6,202 nucleotides of DNA from assembly GCA_027068385.1 (NCBI GenBank), contig JAMOTR010000044.1:1-6202 (forward strand). The letters are read 5' to 3'. The notes under the pieces were generated by a model. That model was not told where the DNA came from. It was given only the letters and a program-made list of their open reading frames with translations, and searched no databases. Shown here in pieces: positions 1 through 5,719 of this stretch. Source of the stretch: Candidatus Heimdallarchaeota archaeon (GTDB taxonomy: Archaea > Asgardarchaeota > Njordarchaeia > Njordarchaeales > JAMOTR01). Made by a program: the position numbers and the translations under genes. How positions within the stretch are numbered: the first letter of the stretch is position 1; every line of letters starts with the position of its first letter.

Positions 1-1179
1 TTGGACCATCCCACTTCTCGTCCCCGTGACGATCATAGAGCCGTCGGGCTTCCGACACACAGCGTTCACGTCGCTATCATGCAATAGACGCTTCACGGAT
101 TCCCGAGAGGAGACGTCCCGGATGATCACGCTCTTATCCTTTGATGCCGTGGCGAGATACTTACCGTTAGGGTCCCGATCCAACGAGCGCACCCGCTCCG
201 TATGGGCATCGAGGCGCCTTATGGGCATCCGTCTCTCCGTATCCCAGATCATTACGGTTTTATCATCGCTCCCGGACGCTAAGAGGCGGCCGTCTGGGGA
301 GAACCTTAAGGCGTGGATCCGGTTGCGATGAGCCTTTAGTATCTTATATACGCGCCGCTCCCCTACGTTCCATACGAGTATGTTAGCGTCATCACCCGCG
401 CTCACGAACACGTTTCCGTCTATTCTCCGATCCACCGCGCGTACCCGACCAGTATGCTTCGACAAAGTCTTTATAAGCTTCCGCTTATTCGTATCCCGAA
501 GGTATATCTGAGACTCTATCGCTCCCCCTCCACCTCCGGCCAAGAACTTATCGTCCGGACTCCGTGTAACGGATAGTAGTTTACCGTTTATGCCCGTCTT
601 AGAAACAATCGAGAACTTCATCCTAATAAAAAGAACTCGGGCGTTTTTCTCCTTAAGCCATCTTAAGAACTTTCTTACAGCGTCGCCTCTATGGGATAGC
701 TCGTTCTTTTCCTCAACGTCCATTTCGGCAAACGTCCTTTCGTGTCCTTCGGGAATAAATATAGGATCGAACCCGAATCCCGAGCGTCCTCTAGCCTCGT
801 GCGCTATGTTTCCGCTCACTTTACCTTTAAATAATACAATCCCTCCCTCGTAAGCGTACGCCAACACGCTGCGAAATTCGGCATAACGATCGTTTATTCC
901 ATCCATGAGCTTAAGTATTCCTTGATATCCTATCGTCTTTAGGACGTACGAGGAGAACGGCCCGGGAAACCGGTTTAAAGCGCGTATAAACAGTCCCGCG
1001 TCCTCTACGAGAAGCGGCTCTTTATACTTAGCGTACAGGTAAGCGGCCGAGTTCATCACTACGACCTCTATAGGGGCCTGTAATTCGGGACCTTTATCCC
1101 TCACCCGCTTTACCTCTAATCCCCTTAGAAGCTCCTTAAATTCTCTCCGCTTTCCCTCGTTCGTGGTACACACGAGCAT
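1..1179 (-). CDS. HAM1/RdgB-type XTP/dITP pyrophosphatase fused in frame to WD40 repeats (3' end outside window)
   Basis: A continuous 393-codon frame starts at ATG 1179, directly after an in-frame TAG, and has no stop before the left edge. Residues 1-186 match the full length of the archaeal HAM1/RdgB pyrophosphatase, which hydrolyses ITP, XTP and dITP to monophosphates and keeps deaminated purines out of nucleic acids. Visible motifs are T5-x-N7-x-x-K10-x-x-E13, VEDAGLF (58-64, acidic E59/D60), ALNRFPGPFSSYV (67-79), GFGFDPIF (134-141) and SHRG (162-165). From residue 187 the protein becomes a WD40 beta-propeller. WD-like dipeptides sit at 227-228 (RD), 270-271 (WN), 312-313 (WD) and 354-355 (RD), 42-43 residues apart, each preceded by S/G-x-D-type turns, and a fifth repeat is cut by the edge. 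It follows tldE by 29 bases on the same strand. HAM1 identity is near certain. Whether the WD40 part is truly fused, or a second gene starting at ATG 621, is open: one extra T in the T5 run at 628-632 would separate them. Confidence 0.82.
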   Translation of the reverse strand, partial: MLVCTTNEGKRREFKELLRGLEVKRVRDKGPELQAPIEVVVMNSAAYLYAKYKEPLLVEDAGLFIRALNRFPGPFSSYVLKTIGYQGILKLMDGINDRYAEFRSVLAYAYEGGIVLFKGKVSGNIAHEARGRSGFGFDPIFIPEGHERTFAEMDVEEKNELSHRGDAVRKFLRWLKEKNARVLFIRMKFSIVSKTGINGKLLSVTRSPDDKFLAGGGGGAIESQIYLRDTNKRKLIKTLSKHTGRVRAVDRRIDGNVFVSAGDDANILVWNVGERRVYKILKAHRNRIHALRFSPDGRLLASGSDDKTVMIWDTERRMPIRRLDAHTERVRSLDRDPNGKYLATASKDKSVIIRDVSSRESVKRLLHDSDVNAVCRKPDGSMIVTGTRSGMVQ

Positions 1180-1208
1180 CTAAGAGAGAAGATATAAGAG
1201 GGAAAAAA
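1180..1208 (-). terminator. T-rich spacer between tldE and the HAM1 gene, possible weak terminator
   Basis: Read on the minus strand, the spacer begins with six T directly after the tldE stop and is almost wholly pyrimidine up to the TAG that precedes the HAM1 ATG. Archaeal termination needs only T-runs, so partial termination here is possible. The spacer has no purine-rich ribosome binding site. It includes a TTATAT word, but this lies too close to the ATG (about 15 bases) to act as a TATA box for that start. Co-transcription with tldE is equally plausible. Confidence 0.25.
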
Positions 1209-2543
1209 TCAGCGCGCCTCGGTGAACGCCACGTCCTCGACTAAGAGGTAAGGAGTAACCGTAGGAATCTCGGCTTCCCGCCGGTATATTGGATACCTGT
1301 CCTTGCTTAGGGCTCTTATGTTCTTTAGGAACTCTATTACGTTACCGTTAAGGCGAAGCCCGCGAACCGAGCCTTTGATTTTACCGTTCTCTATGTATAG
1401 GAACGTATCACGAGGTATCGTAGAGAAGTCTCCGGTGACGTAAGATTGGAACCTAGTATACCGCACGTTCGATACGAACAACCCGCGATCCACGTTCTCG
1501 ACCATTTCCTCGAAGGAACTATCCCCGGGCTCTACGATGAGCTGCCGTGCGTGAGGATATAATATGCCGGCGTTTCCGGTGGGTTCCGCGGGTATTCCTT
1601 TAGCCTTTAATAGGTTCGCTGTGCTCGTGCTGTGTAGATGAGTCTTGAAGGTACCCTTATCGAAGATCTTAGTCTCCTTTACCGGTACCCCCTCCTCGTC
1701 GAAGAGCCTGTACCCTATAAACTCCTTATCTGCAGAGGAGATGAACGTGAACTTCTCGGAGGCTATCTTCTTTCCTAGCTTATCGAACGTGAAAGGCGAG
1801 AATCCCATCACTACGGCTGCGGCTGAGGTCATCCGTCCTATAGTACCTAGTAGACCGGCCGCGGCTAGTGGACCCAATATAGTCTTATACTTCCCCGCGG
1901 GGACCTTGATCCTGTTCATGTTATCGAGCTTCGCCATCTCTCCGGCCTTCCTCCCGGTCTCTTCTGGGTCGAAATCGGAACTCTTAGATACGGAGTTCAC
2001 CCGATGTCCTGAGATCGTCTTATCGATGAACGCGCGTACGGATAGAGACGCGTATACGTTTCTATCGTACCCTTCCGTGAACTTCGTCTTTAGATAAGTC
2101 TCAGTGTCGTATATGTAGAGAGTTCCAGCGACGCGCTTCGCCCCCGCACTAAGAGCGGCCTCTATAGCTTGCTCTACCGCGCCCTTAGCGTCCATCTCTA
2201 AGAGCTTCTCGTCATACCGGGGCTTGGGGTAGGAGTAAGATATCTCGTTCATACCTCCGTATAACGGATTGGGCGGCAGCTTATCTAGGGAGAACTTGAA
2301 GAAGTTGATCTTCTCGAGTACGTCTTCCTCCGTGGAACCCTCGAACTCTATCGTCTTCCGCTGTCCGTCATAGCGCTTAGCGAGGAACACCTTGAACTTC
2401 GTCTCGTCGTACGAGATCCCTATGTCGAGCTTGTTCCTAGAGAAGCGTATCTGATCGATCTTACTATGCGTAAGTACTATCGCCCGGTGATCTACGTCGG
2501 ATAAATGTACCGCTAACCTATCGAGAACCTCCTTCATATTCAT
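1209..2543 (-). CDS. tldE: TldE/PmbA-family protein, non-catalytic partner of TldD
   Basis: This 444-residue protein has the length of the TldE/PmbA family (about 450). In characterised bacteria TldE pairs with TldD to form a cytosolic metallopeptidase that degrades small unfolded or modified peptides; the archaeal substrate is not known. The central family segment is present (about 215-240, starting PAGKYKTILGPLAAAG), but the HExxxH zinc motif is replaced by small and hydrophobic residues (LAAAGLLGTIG, 226-236), as expected of the inactive subunit. The C-terminal part keeps the family's GDFS motif (371-374) and IENGKIKG (385-391). Its ATG overlaps the tldD stop (ATGA), so the two are translationally coupled. 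Two starts are possible: ATG 2543, preceded directly by an in-frame TGA, or the third codon ATG 2537, which lies 6-7 bases after a GAGGTGA ribosome binding site and is better spaced. Nothing points to damage or recent transfer. Confidence 0.93.
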   Translation of the reverse strand: MNMKEVLDRLAVHLSDVDHRAIVLTHSKIDQIRFSRNKLDIGISYDETKFKVFLAKRYDGQRKTIEFEGSTEEDVLEKINFFKFSLDKLPPNPLYGGMNEISYSYPKPRYDEKLLEMDAKGAVEQAIEAALSAGAKRVAGTLYIYDTETYLKTKFTEGYDRNVYASLSVRAFIDKTISGHRVNSVSKSSDFDPEETGRKAGEMAKLDNMNRIKVPAGKYKTILGPLAAAGLLGTIGRMTSAAAVVMGFSPFTFDKLGKKIASEKFTFISSADKEFIGYRLFDEEGVPVKETKIFDKGTFKTHLHSTSTANLLKAKGIPAEPTGNAGILYPHARQLIVEPGDSSFEEMVENVDRGLFVSNVRYTRFQSYVTGDFSTIPRDTFLYIENGKIKGSVRGLRLNGNVIEFLKNIRALSKDRYPIYRREAEIPTVTPYLLVEDVAFTEAR

Positions 2544-3958
2544 TCACCTCTAGGGGCCGGGAAGATGTACACGTTTCTCATGCGCACGTGAGGTCCTCCC
2601 ATCCGTACCGGTACTCCCTGCATGGGATCTCCCTTGCCGCACTCCCCCGCGTAGAACTTCAGATCGTTACCAACGGCATCGATCGAGCTCCGCCGCGTCT
2701 TGGTGGTGAGCTCTATCACGGGGCGCCTGATACGGAACTTTTTCTCACCGTTCTCTATGTACCGAGCGTCGCTACCCACGTAGCGCTGATTCCGACGTAT
2801 GTCGTCGATGTTCCGCTCCGTATAAGTCTCTATCCGTATTCCTTTCTTTATGTCCTCTAAGAGCTCTTCTAGTTTCCGATCACCCGGCTCTACGAACGTC
2901 GTGGACATACGAGGTATAGGCTCGCGATCGAACTCGGAGCTCCTCCCAGCGGCGTTACTTAAGGTATCTAACACCGCAGCGTACTCGCGATTCATCAGAG
3001 GCTCGTTGATGATTCCCTCTTTATATAAGTACCTACGCCTCGCCTTTACCCCCTCGTCGTCATATAAGTAATACCCATAAGACCCTTCTACAGTTGGGTC
3101 GTCTACGACGTTTACGACCTCGCTTCCGATACGCTTCCCGAGCCGCCGCTCGCCTTCGGGGTCTATGAAGCTCTCTCCGGCCTGAGCGGCCTCGCGTCCG
3201 AAGATGCGATCCGCCTCCATAGGATGCCCGGAAGACTCGTGTGCCGCTAGTCCGATCACGGAGGGTCCTAGAATCACGTCGTAGGTACCCGGAGCGAAAG
3301 GTCTAGCGTTCTCGAGTACGTCCTTTAGTACGAGCATGTTACGACGTACCTCATCGAATAGATCCTCATTAAACCTCTCGAACCCTCCTGACCGTCCTAC
3401 CTCGTTCATATAACTCTCCGCGTCACCGTTAGCCATCACAGTGAGGTTATAGAATAGGTTTATTCTAGGTATCTCGTGCTCTACTTCGGCTCCCTCTGAG
3501 TTAACGAAGACGCGCCTCTCTATCGTCTCGTGTAACATAAACGTGCGCGTCGACCTCTCTATCCCTTCCGATACGTGCTTATCTAAGTCCTTTAGTAACT
3601 CTATACGATCCTCTAACCCGAGCGATTTCTTCTGTAGTACCTTATAACTAACCTTCTCGAATTTATCTTCGGAGAGCTTAATGGGGTTCTTCCTCTGGGC
3701 CGCTTTAGCCATCTTTATGGCCTTCTTAGGAAGCTCCGTTATCTCTTCTATGCGGTTTGTAGAGGCGAATCCCATGCCGTTCTCGTATATTACGCGTACG
3801 GCTACCCCGAAATCCGTCGTAGAAACTATTTGTATAGGGTTTCCGTTTTGTACTACGATCGAAGTAGAGGGAGAGTTATAGAATCTAGCCTCAGCGTATT
3901 TAGCTCCTAATCTTAACGCCTCTTCTACTAACGCTAAAAGACGATCTTTCATGTACAT
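2540..3958 (-). CDS. tldD: TldD zinc metallopeptidase, catalytic subunit of the TldD/TldE protease
   Basis: This 472-residue protein matches the family's usual length (about 480). TldD carries the active site of the TldD/TldE heterodimer, which digests short unstructured peptides and in enterobacteria processes or degrades modified peptides such as microcin B17. The metal motif HESSGH is at 240-245 (H240, E241, H245), followed by PMEAD. The second conserved block, ending GECGKGD with C440 as expected third ligand and then QGVPVRMGGPHVRM, is at 438-460. The N-terminal domain begins ALVEEALRLGAKYAEARF, typical of the family. An in-frame TGA lies two codons before ATG 3958, so the start is there or at codon 3 (3952); no ribosome binding site is visible. 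It lies 54 bases downstream of tRNA-Tyr on the same strand and overlaps tldE, so it may be read from the tRNA promoter or from a weak one I cannot identify. No modified-peptide precursor gene is visible nearby. Confidence 0.95.
   Translation of the reverse strand: MYMKDRLLALVEEALRLGAKYAEARFYNSPSTSIVVQNGNPIQIVSTTDFGVAVRVIYENGMGFASTNRIEEITELPKKAIKMAKAAQRKNPIKLSEDKFEKVSYKVLQKKSLGLEDRIELLKDLDKHVSEGIERSTRTFMLHETIERRVFVNSEGAEVEHEIPRINLFYNLTVMANGDAESYMNEVGRSGGFERFNEDLFDEVRRNMLVLKDVLENARPFAPGTYDVILGPSVIGLAAHESSGHPMEADRIFGREAAQAGESFIDPEGERRLGKRIGSEVVNVVDDPTVEGSYGYYLYDDEGVKARRRYLYKEGIINEPLMNREYAAVLDTLSNAAGRSSEFDREPIPRMSTTFVEPGDRKLEELLEDIKKGIRIETYTERNIDDIRRNQRYVGSDARYIENGEKKFRIRRPVIELTTKTRRSSIDAVGNDLKFYAGECGKGDPMQGVPVRMGGPHVRMRNVYIFPAPRGE
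2544..2550 (-). promoter_or_regulatory. Shine-Dalgarno site for tldE that favours the internal start at 2537
   Basis: GAGGTGA on the minus strand lies within the last codons of tldD. It abuts the ATG at 2543 with no spacing, but sits 6 bases upstream of the ATG at 2537 (third codon). The latter is the normal archaeal spacing, so translation may begin at 2537, giving a 442-residue protein starting MKEVLDRL. It is the only clear ribosome binding site in the window. Confidence 0.6.
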
Positions 3959-4012
3959 AAGTCAAAGCTGCCTTATTCGTTCTACGGTTCGGAGTTTTCT
4001 CGAAGCGGGCTA

Positions 4013-4132
4013 TGGTCCCGCCGCGGGGATTTGAACCCCGGACCACCCGGTTACTGCTCGGGCGCCCGCTGGGGGACCGCCCCCTCGGGGCGATCTACAG
4101 CCGGGCGCTCTGCCAGGCTGAGCTACGGCGGG
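4013..4132 (-). tRNA. tRNA-Tyr (anticodon GUA) with a 43-nt intron at 37/38, CCA encoded
   Basis: Read on the minus strand from 4132, the acceptor CCCGCCG pairs with CGGCGGG (4023-4017), then discriminator A (4016) and encoded CCA (4015-4013). The D stem is GCTC/GAGC around AGCCTGGCA, the anticodon stem CCCGG/CCGGG, and the T stem CGGGG/CCCCG around TTCAAAT. The loop starts CT, then anticodon GTA (4098-4096), then G37, giving tRNA-Tyr. C1-G72 with A73 is the archaeal/eukaryal tyrosine identity set. The mature length is 77 nt including CCA, after removal of the intron at 4094-4052. The acceptor, anticodon and T stems are all G:C, which suggests growth at high temperature. It is divergent from gfcR and lies upstream of tldD on the same strand. 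Confidence 0.96.
4052..4094 (-). other. Archaeal tRNA-Tyr intron with canonical bulge-helix-bulge
   Basis: The intron sits between G37 (4095) and A38 (4051). A four-pair central helix forms between exon CUGU (32-35) and intron GCAG, flanked by three-base bulges AGA and UAA. Cutting after the second base of each bulge gives AG^A and UA^A, exactly the tRNA-endonuclease pattern, and restores the normal seven-base anticodon loop. Inside the intron GGGGG-CGGT-CCCCC makes a strong hairpin, and the outer UC/GA with GCCC/GGGC can extend the intron helix. No ORF fits in it. Confidence 0.88.
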
Positions 4133-4160
4133 CCTTCCTATCATCTTTCTCTCCTCTCGA

Positions 4161-4170
4161 TTTTTATTTT
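4161..4170. promoter_or_regulatory. AT-rich element, candidate TATA box for gfcR and/or tRNA-Tyr
   Basis: TTTTTATTTT is the only AT-only block in the 56-base gap between the divergent tRNA and gfcR. It lies 19-28 bases before the gfcR ATG, the position expected for a TATA box of a leaderless transcript. Read on the minus strand it is AAAATAAAAA, preceded by purine-rich GAAAG (BRE-like), with its centre about 34 bases before the first tRNA base, which fits a short tRNA 5' leader. It departs from the usual TTTATA-type core, so assignment to one or both genes is inference. Confidence 0.4.
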
Positions 4171-4188
4171 CTTTCATGAGCATCAGAC

Positions 4189-4812
4189 ATGGATAGCGAC
4201 GTGAAGGAGAAAATCATAGAGTTAAGGCGTAAAGGATATACTACCGAAGAAATCGCGAATCTCCTTAACCTACATCCCGATACGGTAGAATACATACTCG
4301 CTAGTTACGGTGTATCCGAAAGGAAGAGGGAGGAGAAGGAACACAAGAAGGAGGCCCCAGCGAGGTTCGACGTGTATTTAGACCGGTCCGTAGTAGCGCG
4401 TAGACCCGCGATATTAGATAAGGTAGCCGAAGGAGCCTCCATATATCTTCGGGAGCTTATCGATGAGGGAGTACTAGAGGAACCCGAAGTAATAGTAGGG
4501 TTTAACCCGGACGGTTTCGCTGTGGCTTTGGCCGTAGCTAAGGCGATGATGAAGCCCGTAGGATACATAGATATGCGCCTCTCCAGCGCCTCTATAGACC
4601 CGCTCTTCTCGGACATAGTGGATAAGAAAGTACTCTTAATCGACGACGTGGTATCATCGGGCGAGGTTGTAGGGCGCATAATAAGCGTCATACGTAACGT
4701 AGGGGCGATTCCCATAGGGGTATTCGTATTAGTAAACAAGAGCGGCAAAAACGATATATCGGGCGTTCCCCTCTTCTCCCTCTTCGAACTTCGCATACTG
4801 AGACACGATTAA
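4189..4812 (+). CDS. gfcR: GfcR-like HTH-phosphoribosyltransferase regulator (orotate PRTase-like)
   Basis: The 207-residue protein has an N-terminal helix-turn-helix (about 3-40, with KGYTTEEIANLLNLHPDTVE), a charged linker (43-57, many K and E) and a type I phosphoribosyltransferase domain (about 60-205). The PRPP-binding motif VLLIDDVVSSGEV is at 148-160, with D152/D153. This order and length match the archaeal 'orotate phosphoribosyltransferase-like' family, whose haloarchaeal member GfcR regulates sugar degradation genes; the ligand here is unknown. The loop usually rich in glycine near 103-110 reads VGFNPDGF, which may mean binding rather than catalysis. An in-frame TGA at 4177-4179 makes ATG 4189 the first possible start, and no ribosome binding site is seen, so it is likely leaderless. 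Its last 84 bases overlap the convergent HTH-CBS gene. A catalytic purine or pyrimidine PRTase is less likely, given the fused HTH. Confidence 0.85.
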   Translation: MDSDVKEKIIELRRKGYTTEEIANLLNLHPDTVEYILASYGVSERKREEKEHKKEAPARFDVYLDRSVVARRPAILDKVAEGASIYLRELIDEGVLEEPEVIVGFNPDGFAVALAVAKAMMKPVGYIDMRLSSASIDPLFSDIVDKKVLLIDDVVSSGEVVGRIISVIRNVGAIPIGVFVLVNKSGKNDISGVPLFSLFELRILRHD

Positions 4813-5667
4813 GCGTAAGACGTCCGTACGGGTAACGATTCCGATGGGCTTTCCGTTTTTAATTAATAGTATACGCCCGACCCCGGTAGCGTCCATAGTC
4901 CTTAATATATCCCGAATGGACGCGTCCGCGCTTAACGTGGGTATATCCACGATCCGATCCCTCACGGGCGTATCGAGATCTATCCCGGAGGCCACGGATT
5001 CCGCGAGCTGTTGGCACGAGAACATCCCGCGTATGTCGTGGTCGACCACTATAGGAACGGAACGTATATGATGTAGAGCCATCTTTTCCGCCACCTCGCG
5101 TATGCTCTCTTCTGGGGTACCCACTATGAGCTCTTTCGTAGCTATGTCCTCCCCTTTTATTTCGGGAAGCGCTACCATCTTCGATACCTTCACGTCGATC
5201 CTCCCGTTAGGATCCACGGCCACGATCTCTCCCGTTATGAACATCCCCACGGGCGCGTACGTTGCTTCGATGTGTATAATTTTCTTCGTGGATATCTCCG
5301 GAGGTAGGGGAGGCTCTACTTTTACTTCGGCCATGATCTCACCGGAAGCTAGCGTCGAGATAGAGATCTTCTCTATGTTTAGCGTGATCGCGTTCTTGTC
5401 CACAAAGGCCTTTACGGGAACGCTCTTTTCGAACGCTTTAATCGCCATAAACGCCTTCGTAGTAGGTATATAACCTCCCTTAGGACCGGGAATTCCGGTG
5501 ACGTATCCCATCTTACTTAAAGTATTTAGGATCCCCCTGATCGTGCCGGGACTCTTTCCCAGTCTATATGCGATTTCGTTACTCTTAACGGGGCCGTTTA
5601 TTTCAGCGTGAAGCTCTATGAGGGCTCTTAATATGGGTAAGTAAGGCTTTATATCCTCTAGGGCCAT
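4729..5667 (-). CDS. HTH-CBS transcriptional regulator (winged helix plus C-terminal CBS pair)
   Basis: The 312-residue protein has three parts. Residues about 7-75 form a winged helix: KSNEIAYRLGKSPGTIRGIL with recognition helix about 39-51 and wing GPKGGY at 61-66. Residues about 85-170 are a beta-rich region I cannot assign. Residues about 180-290 are a CBS pair (Bateman module). Such modules bind adenine nucleotides or related ligands. The ribose-contact pattern G-x-x-T-x-x-D is intact in CBS2 (G276, T279, D282), but in CBS1 (GMFSCQQL, 214-221) the aspartate is Q, so one ligand site is predicted. The layout matches the archaeal 'predicted transcriptional regulator with C-terminal CBS domains' group. 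A TAA two codons before ATG 5667 fixes the start as the first possible one; no ribosome binding site is visible. It is divergent from purB (52-bp gap), and its last 28 codons, tail included, run antisense to the gfcR end. Confidence 0.88.
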   Translation of the reverse strand: MALEDIKPYLPILRALIELHAEINGPVKSNEIAYRLGKSPGTIRGILNTLSKMGYVTGIPGPKGGYIPTTKAFMAIKAFEKSVPVKAFVDKNAITLNIEKISISTLASGEIMAEVKVEPPLPPEISTKKIIHIEATYAPVGMFITGEIVAVDPNGRIDVKVSKMVALPEIKGEDIATKELIVGTPEESIREVAEKMALHHIRSVPIVVDHDIRGMFSCQQLAESVASGIDLDTPVRDRIVDIPTLSADASIRDILRTMDATGVGRILLIKNGKPIGIVTRTDVLRLIVSQYAKFEEGEEGNARYIVFAALVY

Positions 5668-5675
5668 TGTTTAGA

Positions 5676-5718
5676 ATCGTTTTCGTAGTTATCTTTCATT
5701 TCACAGATCGTTTAATCT
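5676..5718. promoter_or_regulatory. Candidate operator: direct repeat and small inverted repeat in the divergent regulator-purB spacer
   Basis: The 52-bp spacer between the HTH-CBS gene and purB holds ATCGTTT at 5676-5682 and again at 5707-5713, start to start 31 bp, close to three helical turns. The second copy lies in an inverted repeat AGAT-N6-ATCT (5705-5718) ending one base before the purB ATG. Such sites could be bound by the divergently encoded regulator, but seven-base repeats can arise by chance. No convincing TATA box was found in this spacer for either gene. Confidence 0.28.
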
Positions 5719-5719
5719 T

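Noticed and set aside
214..260. The WD40 repeats as a nucleotide tandem repeat or CRISPR-like array
   Set aside because: The periodicity (about 126-129 bp) exists only at the protein level; the DNA of the repeats is not similar enough to be a DNA repeat.
26..853. Short plus-strand open frames (26-331 and 590-853) suggesting plus-strand genes at the left end
   Set aside because: The minus strand here encodes clear WD40 and HAM1 motifs in one continuous frame; the plus-strand frames show no family features.
1645..2097. 150-codon plus-strand open frame opposite tldE
   Set aside because: It lies wholly antisense to a well-conserved TldE protein, has no recognisable domain and no start signal; it is a by-product of codon use on the other strand.
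3988..4004. Small hairpin (TTC-G-GAG, TTTT loop, CTCGAA) between tRNA-Tyr and tldD
   Set aside because: Only six pairs with a bulged G and no T-run beyond it on the minus strand; too weak to call a terminator or processing site.
4176..4196. ATG at 4176 upstream of gfcR as an alternative start or leader peptide
   Set aside because: It is out of frame with gfcR and reaches a TAG after six codons; no ribosome binding site precedes it.
4305..4796. 163-codon minus-strand open frame opposite gfcR
   Set aside because: It is antisense to the GfcR-like PRTase gene and gives a low-complexity Ser/Thr/Pro-rich protein with no family resemblance.
5102..5473. 123-codon plus-strand open frame opposite the HTH-CBS gene
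   Set aside because: It is an antisense shadow of a gene with clear winged-helix and CBS domains; its product is Ser/Ile-rich with no motif.
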